Below are positions 1 to 10,139 of a DNA stretch of 64,000 nt, one piece after another; position 1 is the stretch's first letter; each line of letters begins with the position of its first letter. Position numbers and translations under genes: made by a program. Source of the stretch: Heterohyrax brucei (Eukaryota > Chordata > Mammalia > Hyracoidea > Procaviidae); NCBI GenBank assembly GCA_028571685.1, contig CM053143.1, positions 253,001 through 317,000 of the forward strand. The letters are read 5' to 3'. Below the pieces are notes generated by a model, which did no database searches, was not told the origin of the DNA, and was given only the letters and a program-made list of their open reading frames with translations.

Positions 1-90
1 GTCTGCTTCTGTAAGAATTATAGCCTTCAAAACCCTTGGGGGCAATTCTATCTAGTTGTACGAGTTGGAATTGAGAACAGTGGGGTTTGG
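1..90 (+). repeat. AfroSINE, 3-prime half, cut by window edge
   Basis: Starts in the middle of an AfroSINE: the GTCTGCTTCTGTAAG segment is followed by the TATAGCC and GGGGGCAATTCT blocks seen in the longer copies at 37378-37593 and 54855-55016. The tRNA-like head lies outside the window. Assigned by comparison with other copies in this window. Confidence 0.7.
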
Positions 91-270
91 AGTCTCCCAC
101 TGACAAAATCCAGCTAGTATCTGGTGATATGGGAGCCCAGAAATGTACCTAAGAAGGGTCAACCTTCCTGGGGTATAGAGAAAAGCAGAGGAAGGAGAAA
201 AGAGTAGGGCCGAGGGCACATAAGCCCAGGAACGGCCTATGGGCTGAATAAATGTGACTCATCACTGTCG

Positions 271-394
271 GTGGAACTCTGTTGGCCCAATGATTAAGTG
301 CTCAGCTGCTAACTGAAAGTTTCACATTTGGAACCTACCCGAGGGTCTGAGGGAGAAAAGACCTGGTAATTTGCTCCTGTAAAGACTATAGCCA
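271..394 (+). repeat. AfroSINE, degraded
   Basis: A tRNA-like head (GATTAAGTGCTCAGCTGCTAAC) is followed by the AAGACTATAGCC block. Diverged, and its tail is missing where the next element begins. Confidence 0.65.
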
Positions 395-890
395 GGACTG
401 TGCTCCTAAAAGCCAGCAAGCTGTGATTTAAGGAGCATCATGGTGTCCCAACCCACCTGAAGCAGATAAAAACCAAGAACATCAAAGACATGAGGAGAAT
501 AGGAGCCCAGGAGACAGAAGTGTCCGTATGGTTGGGACGCTACATCAGCATGAGACCAGAAGAACTAAATGGTGCCTGCCACCGCCTAAGACAGCTCTAC
601 CAGGAAGCACAATGTAGAGTCCCTGACACAGCGTGAGAAAAAGGGGGTGCAGATCAAGAATTCCAACCACCTGAAGGGTCCCCTGAGAACAGGGCCTCAG
701 GACTTGCTGCTAGCCCAGGGCTGAAAGCAGTACTGAACTAACACTTCAGATTGGACTGGACTAAGGGACAGAGAGTGATACAGGTGGTGTGTGTATTTCA
801 TGGTTTAATATGTATATGAGGCTGTCCAATTGGTCTCTTTTTAGAGGGGAGAGGAAAAGATGGAGAGGAGTTGAGTGGATGCTGGAAGTA
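395..890 (+). repeat. L1 3-prime UTR-like sequence, old subfamily
   Basis: The order of motifs matches the 3-prime UTRs of the L1s further right: AAAGCCAGCAAGCTG, a list of CAAAGACATGAGGAGAATAGGAGCCCA-like blocks, then GACCAGAAGAACTAAATGGTGCC. It is far more diverged than those copies. The subfamily is not identified. Confidence 0.45.
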
Positions 891-894
891 AAGA

Positions 895-932
895 GTAGCA
901 GCTGAGTTCTTAACCACTGCACCAGGGCTCTT
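895..932 (-). repeat. AfroSINE head fragment
   Basis: A short minus-strand tRNA-like head (TTAACCACTGCACCAGGGCTC) abuts the next SINE copy. Confidence 0.6.
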
Positions 933-944
933 AAAAAACTAAAA

Positions 945-1098
945 ATCAAACCCACTGCCATTTAGTTGAATCCAATTCATAGTGATCCTATAGGACAGAG
1001 TAGAGCTGCTGCATAGGATTTCCAGAGAGCGCCTGGTGGAATCAAACTGTTGACCTTTTGTATAGCATCCATAGCTTTTAACCACTATACAACCGGGA
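945..1098 (-). repeat. AfroSINE
   Basis: Minus-strand copy running from AAACCCACTGCC through the TATAGGACAGAGTAGAGC block to a degraded TTTTAACCACTATAC head. Confidence 0.85.
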
Positions 1099-1329
1099 TT
1101 TCCTTAACCTTAAAAAGCAGACTTTATATCAGAAAAAAATTAAGTATTTAAAGCAACCTACATGGAGAAGAGTGATGTGAACCTATTTAAATTTCTGTAG
1201 TCTCTGTACAGGTAAGATACAACAGCAACCTGTGCGTCCAGGTGTTATCTTGCTGGTGTTTTGCCTAGCACAAATACTAGTTACTGACATTGATTTTTAA
1301 ATATTTGTTGAATGCATGTTTAATAAGTA

Positions 1330-1440
1330 TAAGTACCTTGAAGGTAGGAATTTTTGTTCCCTGTGACACCCATAACATTTAGAGCTGTGCTCGGCATTTC
1401 ATGGATGCCCAGTTACATTTAAATGCATAAATGAATGAGA
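1330..1440 (+). repeat. Ancient L2/MIR-type 3-prime end
   Basis: The segment CTTGAAGGTAGGAATTTTTG followed by GCTCGGCATTTCATGGATGCCCAG and AAATGAATGA follows the pattern of old mammalian CORE/L2 tails. Heavily decayed; the family assignment is tentative. Confidence 0.45.
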
Positions 1441-1787
1441 GAAAAGAGGAGAAGAGGAAAGGAGATAAATTAGAAGTGTTTCAGAATAATTCTAATGAGA
1501 AACTGAGGATAAAATTTTTGTGGTCGATGTAGTGAGGAGAGGAAAAGACATTTAAGGACCTATCTGAATGTCTTCTTAATTGCAGGGACTAAAACAGATG
1601 GAAAATCTAGTTAACATATCACTTTTTTAACTTTTAGTAGGTTAAGCAATGAGAATAGCACTGACTGAAGTAGGAACACAAGGGGAAAAAAACTAGGAGG
1701 GTGGATTGGGAAAGGGTAGTTAAAATGCTTATATTTATGGGTTGCAGGGAAATGTTCAGATTTGTACATATTTTTTTTACACTTCCT
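1441..1787. other. Unrecognised intergenic/intronic sequence
   Basis: No gene, RNA gene or recognisable repeat seen. If NPY2R exon 1 lies to the left, as in other mammals, this is part of its intron. Confidence 0.5.
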
Positions 1788-2275
1788 GTCTTAGAGTTAT
1801 TTAGTGCTGCTTTAACAGAAATACCACTAGTGAAAGGCTTTAAAAACAGAAATTTTATTCTGTCACAGTCCAGTAGGCTGAAAGTCCGAATCCACGGTGT
1901 CAGCTCCAGGGAAGAGCTTTCTTTGCTGGCTGTGGAGGACGATCCTAGTCATCCGTCTTCGACTGGACTGGAAACTTCTGAGGTGCAGGGACCCCAGTCT
2001 TTCCAAAGGAAGCGCTCAGCTGCCTGGACTGCTGTTGGTGGTATGAGGTTCCCAAATGTCTCTGCTAGCTTTTTTTCCTTTATATCTCAAGACACCACCT
2101 CAATGCACAAGACATTGAATTCTGACACTCCGGCACAACTGCCACCCACCCACCTTCATTAATGTCACAGAGGCAGGAATTCCATCATGGAGGAACATCA
2201 CACAATACCAAGAATCAGGGCACAGCCAAATTGCTACACAGCTATTTGGGGGAACACTACTTAATACATGGCACT
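1788..2275 (-). mobile_element. Solo LTR, ERVL-MaLR/MLT1-like
   Basis: On the + strand it reads from TTTAGTGCTGCTTTAACAG to AATACATGGCAC, which is the reverse complement of a MaLR-type LTR (a TGTCATGGATTGAATTG-like start and an AATAAA-region GCAGCACTAA-like end). Two more copies of the same afrotherian-looking subfamily are at 31956-32434 and 55258-56008. No internal region is seen, so it is a solo LTR. Confidence 0.7.
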
Positions 2276-2906
2276 AAGATTCTGTTGCATATATGCAGGA
2301 AGTTTACTTCAGATTATTCAAAAAGCAACTAGCCTGCACAGGCTATCTATTATTAATATTAACCCTAACCCCGACAACAGAACAAAAATATTGTGAAACA
2401 GTCTTTTCAATTTATCTTAAAAATTATATAGTCCTCAAAGTCCAGGCAGCAAAGGTTTTAATATCTGTCATTTTCCTGTGCAAGTTGTTTCAGTGTTTAT
2501 AAAGTTAAAAGTCTATGTATTGGAGAAAATGTTCCTTTTTATGTATCTTAAAATAGTTTAATGGACTTACAGCAGTAGTAAAATTGATAAATTTTATAAT
2601 ATTCATCCCTCTTGGAATGATTTTAATAAGTTTAGTGGCATTCACATTGATGTTGTATGTATACTCTGCATTTCATCTTTATTTATTATGGTGTATGTTT
2701 CATGGCTTTTGATTTACTTGGTCCATATTTGTAGACAGATTTACTAAAGGACCTGCTTTATTAAAGTGTTCTATTAGGTGCAGTTTTAGGGATCAAAGGA
2801 CAGGTATTTTGACCCTCAACTGAAATTAAACTAACTTGTTTGCAATATTTCTTTGTCTCACTCTCAGATCGTCTTTGTTCTGTCTCTGCTCATTCTTCTG
2901 TTGTAG
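2276..2906. other. Sequence upstream of the NPY2R coding exon (probable intron)
   Basis: AT-rich, with no repeat I can name. It ends in pyrimidine-rich stretches with two AG acceptors. In known mammalian NPY2R genes the coding exon is preceded by an intron in the 5-prime UTR, which fits. The CCCTAACCCC at about 2353 is only one and a half telomere-like units and is not a telomeric tract. Confidence 0.5.
2862..2906 (+). promoter_or_regulatory. NPY2R: Candidate splice acceptors of the NPY2R coding exon
   Basis: Two pyrimidine-rich runs end in AG, at 2866-2867 (CTCACTCTCAG) and at 2905-2906 (CATTCTTCTGTTGTAG). The second is closer to the start codon and has the longer tract, so I prefer it, which would give 41 nt of 5-prime UTR before the ATG in this exon. 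Transcript data would be needed to choose between them. Confidence 0.55.
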
Positions 2907-2947
2907 GTCCCTGTGCCAGTTGCAGGCCCAGTGGAGCTGCGCTGACC

Positions 2948-4096
2948 ATGGGCCCAGCAGGTGCAGAGGCTGATGAGAACCAGACAGTGGAGGAAGTGAA
3001 GGTTGAGCAGTACGGGTCAGGGCAAAGCACTCCGGGAGATGAGCTGGTCAGAGATCCCGAGCCAGAGCTTATGGACAGCACCAAGCTGATTGAAGTACAG
3101 ATTGTCCTCATTCTGGCCTATTGCGCCATCATCTTACTTGGGGTGATTGGCAACTCCTTGGTGATCCATGTGGTGATCAAATTCAAAAGCATGCACACCG
3201 TCACCAACTTTTTCATCGCCAATCTGGCTGTGGCTGACCTCCTGGTGAACACTTTGTGCCTGCCCTTCACTCTCACCTATACCTTAATGGGGGAGTGGAA
3301 AATGGGTCCTGTCCTGTGCCACCTGGTGCCCTATGCCCAGGTCCTGGCAGTGCAGGTATCCACGATCACCCTGACGGTGATTGCCCTGGATCGACATCGA
3401 TGCATTGTATACCACCTGGAGAGCAGGATCTCCAAGCACATCAGCTTTCTGATCATCGGCTTGGCCTGGGGCATCAGTGCCATACTGGCAAGTCCCCTGG
3501 CCATCTTCCGGGAGCATTCACTGATTGAGATTATTCCGGACTTTGAGTTTGTGGCCTGTACTGAAAAGTGGCCTGGTGGGGAGAAAAGCATCTATGGCAC
3601 TGTCTATAGCCTTTCTTGCTTGCTAATCTTGTATGCATTGCCTCTTGGCATCATCTCTGTTTCCTACATTCGCATCTGGAGTAAACTTAAGAATCATGTT
3701 GGTCCTGGAGCTGCAAATAACCACTACCAGCAGCGAAGGCAGAAAACCACCAAAATGCTGGTGTCTATGGTAGTAGTGTTTGCAGTCAGCTGGTTGCCTC
3801 TCCATGCCTTCCAGCTCGCTGTGGACATCGACAGCCAGATTTTGGACCTAAAGGAGTACAACCTGATATTCACGGTGTTCCACATTATCGCCATGTCTTC
3901 CACCTTCGCCAACCCCTTGCTCTATGGTTGGATGAACAGCAACTACAGGAAGGCTTTCTTCTCAGCCTTCCGCTGTGAGCAGAGGTTGGACTCCGTTCAC
4001 GCTGAGGTGTCTGTGACACCCAAGGCTAAAAAGAACTTGGAAGTCAAAAGTAATAATGCAGTGAATGACTCTTTCACAGAGGCTACCAATGTCTGA
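2948..4096 (+). CDS. NPY2R: Neuropeptide Y receptor type 2 (Y2), 382 aa
   Basis: Class A G-protein-coupled receptor for NPY and peptide YY. The family couples to Gi/o at the plasma membrane, often presynaptically. The start is the ATG at 2948 in a strong ACCATGG context; an in-frame extension upstream to 2840 runs across the splice acceptors and is not coding. Seven membrane segments are at about residues 52-78, 87-109, 124-146, 165-188, 217-240, 267-290 and 304-326. Visible landmarks are N11 (NQT glycosylation site), GNS at 68-70, D97, the C124/C204 disulfide pair, DRH at 148-150 (the usual Y-receptor variant of DRY), SWLP at 281-284, NPLLY at 322-326, and C343 as a palmitoylation candidate after helix 8. 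Length is close to the human 381 aa, with the difference in the N-terminal tail near residues 23-32. The frame is intact with no stop or shift. The coding exon is single, as in other mammals. Identification rests on clear family-wide similarity. Confidence 0.98.
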   Translation: MGPAGAEADENQTVEEVKVEQYGSGQSTPGDELVRDPEPELMDSTKLIEVQIVLILAYCAIILLGVIGNSLVIHVVIKFKSMHTVTNFFIANLAVADLLVNTLCLPFTLTYTLMGEWKMGPVLCHLVPYAQVLAVQVSTITLTVIALDRHRCIVYHLESRISKHISFLIIGLAWGISAILASPLAIFREHSLIEIIPDFEFVACTEKWPGGEKSIYGTVYSLSCLLILYALPLGIISVSYIRIWSKLKNHVGPGAANNHYQQRRQKTTKMLVSMVVVFAVSWLPLHAFQLAVDIDSQILDLKEYNLIFTVFHIIAMSSTFANPLLYGWMNSNYRKAFFSAFRCEQRLDSVHAEVSVTPKAKKNLEVKSNNAVNDSFTEATNV

Positions 4097-4426
4097 GCAA
4101 GCAGGTGTGTGAAAATACATGAATGAATTCCAACCAGAGCTGTAGTTCTGACTGAGGAAGGCAAGCAGGGGATAAAGCCCTCTTGAGTTCCTATTTTAAG
4201 GAGGAAAATGAGTATCTGTGTTGTAATTGCTGGAAAACTGACAGAGCTTAGGTGAAAATATTCCTACTCAAAGAAAGGGCAACAAAATCACTTTGGTTAT
4301 AGTTGCTTGGATGGTAGATTGGATTAGGAGTAAAAGCAGAGAGAAACACTTCTGAGTATTTTTCAGAGTGAAGTAAACCTGAAAAAAGAAGTTGTTAGGA
4401 TCAACACTGAAAAAGACAGTGGAGTA

Positions 4427-4432
4427 AATAAA
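4427..4432 (+). promoter_or_regulatory. NPY2R: Candidate polyadenylation signal AATAAA
   Basis: Exact AATAAA about 330 nt after the NPY2R stop codon. It is the first of three exact hexamers, the others being at 4645-4650 and 5098-5103. Confidence 0.4.
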
Positions 4433-4644
4433 TTAACTTACTGACCTTCAGATCACATCAGGACCTGGATCAGGGCATGCTGTGTTTCCCCTTGTTCTGA
4501 CGGAAAGACTTCCAAACATAAGTTTCTCTGTAGAATCATGTGCTCTCCTTTACTGTATTTTGGCTCTTGTTTTCTTCTGATGGACTAAATCCATCAGGGA
4601 ACACTGCAGGTAGATGTTTCCAAGTATTTGAATGGCTTCAGGGA

Positions 4645-4650
4645 AATAAA
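4645..4650 (+). promoter_or_regulatory. NPY2R: Candidate polyadenylation signal AATAAA
   Basis: Exact AATAAA, followed within about 35 nt by the GTTGTGG region, a plausible downstream GU-rich element. Confidence 0.45.
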
Positions 4651-5097
4651 CTGAAAGTTGTGGTATAATTAATATTTTGGCAAATTATGGGGAAAATGCT
4701 CATACTTGAGAGTTGTTCTTAAAGCCAAACGCATGTGTGGTGAGAACTTTCTTAAATGCGGACTAAAAGGCTGAATTTTTTCAGAATTATAGAAATGTAA
4801 GCGTCACTTAATTGTTCATTTCAAATTGCTCTTGCTTTACATATATGCTATTTAGATAACGAAGAAGTAAATGATGTAAGAATTTTAATTGCTGCTAATT
4901 GTTACACACTTTTGAACATGTGCAATGTCTGTTGTCATTCCTGTGTTGGAGCTGAGTTTGTCGTCACTAAAAATTAAATTGGATTAGAAAATAATTTTTA
5001 TAGCATTTTTATGACATTTTGTGAGCCATTTTTAACACAGATACTTAGCTCTACTGTGTTGAAAGAACACTGACTTTCCATGGGTCCATTCATGATA

Positions 5098-5103
5098 AAT
5101 AAA
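5098..5103 (+). promoter_or_regulatory. NPY2R: Candidate polyadenylation signal AATAAA
   Basis: Exact AATAAA in AT-rich sequence about 1 kb after the stop codon. A distal 3-prime UTR end is possible here. Confidence 0.4.
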
Positions 5104-5386
5104 ACAGTATAATTTCATCGAAATGGCACCCGTTTTGTAAGAAATTAGAAACAATTTAATTCATTCCATCTTGCAAAAGTTCTATTTGTACTCATTTTAA
5201 CCAAGGTTATTTATCTTCTTAACATTATTAGCTATAATTTTGGATAACTTATGTATGTTATACATAATAAAATTGTCTCTATATGTACAGAATATAGATA
5301 GAATAATACTTTTATTTAATAATTTTATGAATATAATTTTTATTTCAATAATACCCAACCAAAGACGCTTAAAAGCTTATTATCCA

Positions 5387-5548
5387 CTAAAAACCCACTG
5401 CCACTGCATCGAGTCTGACTCATAGCAACCCTAGAGGTCAGAGTAGAACTGTCCCATAGAGTTTCCAAGGATCACCTGGCAGATTTGAAGTGCCAAACTT
5501 TTGGTTAGTAGACACAGCACTTAATCCACTATGCCAAGAGGGTTTCTG
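5387..5548 (-). repeat. AfroSINE
   Basis: Minus-strand copy with the CATCGAGTCTGACTCATAG segment, the CCCATAGAGTTTCCAAGG block and a decayed tRNA-like head. Confidence 0.88.
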
Positions 5549-6480
5549 GTAAACTTATTAGATTCATGAAAAATAATTGAGATGTTAAAATAGTTGTACT
5601 TATTTTAATGGTGTTAAAGAAGATTCATTGTAATAGTGTTTTTATAAGAATGACTAAATTTATTAATAGTTTCCTTAAATTTTAAATAAATTCAATGTGA
5701 TTATTACATTTACCTACAACCATTTATTTTATGAACTGGAGATTTCTATTTTGTGGATATATTTAGAATATATATTATGACTGTAGATTCCTTCCTGCTA
5801 GAGACAAAAGACTGTTTCTAGTGTGGATGGCAGTTTTTGAATACTAGAACAAAGGATGGAAACAATAAAAGTTATATTATGTGGAATATAGATTAATGAA
5901 TATAAAAAAATGTTCTTCTGTACTGTGTCACATGACTGAAGAATTAAATTTTGGACTCAACCTAACTGTCCAAGAAGAAGCTTTTTGTTTGTTTACTAGC
6001 AGTATCTTTGCTTAAGATGTTAAAGGATAATTGTGGTTAACTGTGGATAACTGTGAGTCATGTTTTTACGTGGAGAATTTCTAGGCTGTAGCAAATGTAT
6101 GCTACTATATCAACTGTTGTAGTAAATTATTAGAAATCAATTAATGATCCAATTGATGTGATTAGATTCTATTATTTCTGTCAATTTATTAATAAAACAT
6201 CTTTTCATATACTGATTTCATCTGTTGAAATAAGAATATTTTGGGAAATTAGATAAATTTATGTGATGTTAAATCAGTGTTTCTTGTCCAAGAAGTAGAG
6301 GCAAGACAGAGACAAGAAGTCCATGAGACAGCTTGAAATAAGAAAACAAAGAGGATTCTTTGACAGTGAGGTAAGTGTCCTTCTCTTTCCATGCTGTGCA
6401 CGAACCCGAGTCAACTGACTCACACTTAAGTCTGCAGTCATAATACGTGTCATGATCACATCTGAATATCTTCAGACCAA
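5549..6480. other. AT-rich intergenic sequence, nothing recognised
   Basis: Long AT-rich stretch with no coding signal, RNA gene or nameable repeat. Confidence 0.6.
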
Positions 6481-7190
6481 ATCTGTCTTCTATATCTCAA
6501 GCGTTTACCTCCATCAGCCAGCTTGACATGCCCACAAGAATGTCTCACCAGCAGACCAAATGCAACCTGGTCTGAAAGAGAACTTGCTGTTTTGGTCTAC
6601 ACCCAACCCCATCTCCCTTTTGTCCTCCGGTGTCCCCTGTCACAGTCTTGACACCAATATTCATCTAGTTCTCAAGAGCCTTAAAACTTGGAGTTATCCT
6701 TGGCTCTTTATCTCACATCACCAATTAATTCACACATTTTTTTAGTTCTAGTTCCTAGATCTTTCTTCATGTGGTTCAGTTTTCTACATCTCCATGGCTC
6801 CTATCGTTGTCCAGCTGTGACTCTCTTCCTAGGCCTTTGTCACCATTCTTCTCTATATTGTAGCACCTTCCTTGCTCGTCTTTCTTCTTGTGGCCTTTTT
6901 TCATCTAATACAACTTTTACCCTCTAGATAAAATGATTTCTCAGAAACTTTGTATCACTCTTCTGTTCAAAACTCTTCAGTATCTTATCACCACTCTCAC
7001 TATGAATTTGATCTTTTTATGACTTGAAGGCTGTGTAGTACATAGTTGTGCCAACATGTTTTACCCCTTGAAAATTCTCTCTCACTTAATCATTGCTGCT
7101 AGATTTTAAGCATCATGGAACAAAGAGCGGGAGCTTTCTTAATCATTTTTGTTATCACAAATACTTGTAGTTCCTGGCACCAAATTAGTA
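6481..7190 (+). repeat. Ancient L2/MIR-type repeat remains
   Basis: Pyrimidine-rich sequence with CAAAACTCTTCAGTATCTTATC and, later, TAGATTTTAAGCATCATGGAAC segments, which follow the pattern of old mammalian L2-like tails. Strongly decayed. Short open frames here show no family similarity. Confidence 0.4.
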
Positions 7191-7287
7191 TTTAAAGACT
7201 ACCCATCAAGAAAAACTAAGTTGGAAAGTGAAGTAAATATTAGAGCTAGGATCTGAAGATAGTTCTGATGATCATAAAACCTTAATA

Positions 7288-7848
7288 TGAGAACTGACAA
7301 TTAAGTCCACAAACTCAATTGTTCTAAGTGTTACACACCTCATTGCTGAGTATTACTAGGTCATCTTTGAAGTACTCCCCTTGAAAAGCTATGCAGTGAC
7401 ACCAGTGTCACTGAAATTCAAAGAAATTTTGGAATTCTTTCTGGAATGGCCATTGTGTACAGTGGTACAGTGGCAAGTTCACAAACTTAATTATATAGTT
7501 GTCTGTGAGGGAGTTTTTAGCCAATAAACAAATAGCTGTATTGGATCATCCACCCTACTCAACTGATCTGGCCCCCAATAACATTTTTCTTTACCCAAAC
7601 ATACAGGAAATATTGAAAAGAAAACATTTTGATGGCATTCAAGACATCAAGGGTAATATGAAAACAGCTCTGATGACCATTCCAGAAAAAATAATTCAAA
7701 AATTTCTTTGAAGTGTGAATTAGGCACTAGCATCAGTGCATAGCTTCCCAAAGCAAGTACTTCAAAGGTAACCATAGTGATATTAAGCAACGAGGTATGT
7801 AGCACTTTTTCTAGGATGCATTCGCAAACATAATTGGTAGTTCTTCTA
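7288..7848 (+). mobile_element. Fold-back mariner (palindromic), ~560 bp, TA-flanked
   Basis: A Tc1/mariner element whose two arms are both copies of the element's 3-prime end. The left arm (about 7288-7455) is the reverse complement of the right arm (about 7680-7848). Between them lies a C-terminal transposase fragment (7499-7711) with readable SVREFLANKQ and HPPYSTDLAPN motifs, the latter containing the mariner-type second acidic region. TA dinucleotides flank it at 7286-7287 and 7847-7848. The same junction between inverted arm and transposase fragment recurs in the copy at 47443-47940, so this is an amplified family and not a one-off rearrangement. It encodes no full transposase and would depend on another element. 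Confidence 0.8.
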
Positions 7849-8129
7849 TTTTCCTGTAATATTACAACTTCTCTGAAAGTAACGTGTTAGCTGTACAAGA
7901 GTCTGTTAAAAAAAATATTTGCTAGGGATAATTTTTTTTAATGGACCCTTGCATAACTGGAAAGAATGTTATACACAGTATGCACAGATTCCATTTATGG
8001 CTCATTGAAAACTCATCTAGTACTTTATCCCTCCAGGAAGCACAAAAGAAGAAATAAAGTATATCAGTTTGAGAAAGAGGAGCCACTGTAGATATTTCAA
8101 CAGAAAGTGAGTTAATATGAAAAACAAAA

Positions 8130-8313
8130 CAAAACAACAACTGCTGTTGAGTCAATTCCATGTGTTACTGAATAGAACTTCTCCATAGAGTTCTTGGCTG
8201 TAATTTTTAGGGACATAGATTGCCAGAGCTTTCTTCCATGGTAAGGCAGAGTGGATTCACAATGTGAAGCTTTAGTAGTAGAGCCCAAACTGTTAGTGCC
8301 ACCCTGAGTCCTG
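8130..8313 (-). repeat. AfroSINE, diverged
   Basis: Minus-strand copy beginning with AACTGCTGTTGAGTCAATTCC, with the CTGTAATTTTTAGGGACATAG middle block. The head is badly decayed. Confidence 0.75.
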
Positions 8314-8499
8314 AGTGATTTGGTGTGGGGGATTAATGTCATACAAAGCCACTGGAGGGGATGGAGATGTGAAGGTTAGAAGGAGCCTCCCATTAGCATG
8401 GATGATACAAGAACATGTACAGTTGCAGAAGACACCACCCCCAACTGCAGTGTGACTTTGCTAACTGATAACATCGTCAAGGAAACAACCTGTTTCCCA

Positions 8500-8578
8500 A
8501 AAGAAGGTCACATTCATAGGTACAAGTACTAGAATTTCAACATCTCTTTTTGGAGGACATAATTCATAACCAGGATTG
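8500..8578 (-). repeat. MaLR LTR end fragment
   Basis: Reads AAGAAGGTCACATTC, then TTTCAACATCTCTTTTTGGAGG and ACATAATTCATAACC. This is the reverse complement of the first ~80 nt of an MLT1-like LTR. Confidence 0.4.
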
Positions 8579-8959
8579 GTGAGAATGGTGGGATGCCAAG
8601 GAACAGGTAGTGTAAAATGCCTGGAAGAGCAGTGGCTCAGTCCTCATCAGGTAAGGTCTAGAGGTGAACATGGAGAGCCCAGATGAACAGTTACATCCAG
8701 TGGAGCAGACTTTTAAAACAGAGACAGAGAACTTAGTGTCAGCATGTAGGCAAGTACTGGATCAACAAGCAAGTAAGAAGAGAGGGGGGTGGGAACAAAG
8801 AAATGCCAGCACCAGTGTTGATGTGAAGTACTGGGTGAAAGGTCCGGGATCAAGGTGGAAAACCTTCAAGAAACACATGGACTGTGCATGCTTTTGACAC
8901 CAACACTCACTGTTTTTAGTTAAAATCACCTGAAAACTCTGATAACTCTCCAGAATAAA
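8579..8959. other. Unrecognised sequence
   Basis: No feature supported. A 77-codon open frame at 8664-8897 has no recognisable domain or initiation context and looks fortuitous. Confidence 0.5.
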
Positions 8960-9200
8960 ATAATTTAATTGCTTTCTTTTGAATAACTGAGTTATGAATA
9001 GTTATGAGTTTTGACACATACACTTATGTGGCTGTGTATCTCAATCAAGATATAGGGTATTTTCATCGTGCTGTTGAGGTCCCTCATGTTCACTTCCAGT
9101 CAGTTCTCATGCCCCTAAATAACAGTCATTGTTCTGATTTCTGTTATCACAGACTAACTTTATCTGGTCTTCAACTGTATACAAAGGGAATCATAGGGTA
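8960..9200 (+). repeat. Ancient L1-type untranslated-region repeat (tentative)
   Basis: The order GTTTTGACACATACAC, ATCAAGATATAGGGTATTTTC, TGTTCTGATTTCTGTTATCAC and GGAATCATAGG follows a widespread old mammalian interspersed repeat associated with L1 tails. A related but different stretch is at 58850-59110. Confidence 0.4.
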
Positions 9201-9237
9201 AGTATTATTTAGTCAAGTTGTGGTAAATAGTTTAAAT

Positions 9238-10128
9238 CAGAAAAGGTTTGCATCAGGGTTTTATCTTTATACCATACTTAGTCTGTATGCTTAGCAAATA
9301 ATTGAAGAAGCTGGACTATATGAAGAAGAATAAGACATCAGGATGGGAAGAACACACATCAACACCCTGCAATATGCAGATGACACAACTTACTTGCTGA
9401 AAGTGAAAAGGAAGCACTTACTGCTGAAGATCAAAGACAGTAGCCTTCAGAATGAATTAAACTTCAACCTAAAGAAAACAAAAATTCTTGCAACTGGACT
9501 AGTGAACAATGTCATGATAAATGGAGAAAAGTTTGAAGTTGTCATGGATTTTATTTTACTTGGATCCACAGCTACCACTAAGAAAGCAGCAGTCGGGAAA
9601 TTTGCCACAAAAGATTTCTTTAAAGTGTTAAAAAGAAAATACAATATTCTAAGGCCTAAGTTGTGCCTGACCAAAACCATGGTATTTTCAATAGCCTCAT
9701 ATACATGAAAAAACTGGACAATGAAAAAGGAAGACCAAAAAAGAATGATACATTTAATTATGGTATTGGCAAAAAATACCAAATATACCATGGACTGCTG
9801 AAGGAATGAACAAATTTTTCTTGGAAGAAGTACAGCCAGAATGTTCTTTAGAAGTGAAAGTGAGGATGAGGAGACTTCATCTCACATACTTTGGATATTT
9901 TAATAGAAGGAACTAGTCCCATTGGAAAGACATTATGCCTGATACATCAAACGGTCAGAGAAAAAGAGGAAGACCCTCAGTAAGATGGACTGACACAGTG
10001 GCTGCAACAGTGGGTCAAAATAGCAGCAACTGTGAGGATGGCACAAAACAAGCAATGTTTCATGGTGTTGTACACAGAATCGCTACTATGAGTTGGAACC
10101 AACTCAATGGTACTTAACAACAACAACA
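9238..10128 (+). mobile_element. RTE/BovB-type LINE, 5-prime-truncated and decayed
   Basis: 3-prime part of a non-LTR retrotransposon. Around 9343-9708 the + strand encodes the reverse transcriptase active-site motif YADDTT and the following thumb region (KKTKILATG, DFILLGS). The C-terminal tail near 9935-10117 reads GQRKRGRPSVRW, and the element ends in a CAACAACAAC tail. Several stops and shifts break the frame. The family is the likely mobilising partner of AfroSINEs, whose tails resemble this 3-prime end. It is truncated well inside the RT domain. Confidence 0.85.
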
Positions 10129-10139
10129 TGATGTTACAC

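Larger units (their letters stand above)
4097..5386 (+). other. NPY2R: NPY2R 3-prime UTR and downstream flank
   Basis: AT-rich, repeat-free sequence directly after the stop codon. Several AATAAA motifs are present (listed separately). Where the transcript ends cannot be fixed from sequence. Confidence 0.6.

Noticed and set aside
1701..2162. 153-codon plus-strand open frame left of NPY2R
   Set aside because: Most of it lies in an antisense MaLR LTR. It has no known domain.
2350..2375. Telomere-like CCCTAACCCC motif
   Set aside because: Only about one and a half units. No tract and no interstitial telomere structure.
2840..2947. N-terminal extension of the NPY2R frame by 36 codons
   Set aside because: It runs through polypyrimidine/AG splice acceptors, and the ATG at 2948 has the better context and matches the family start.
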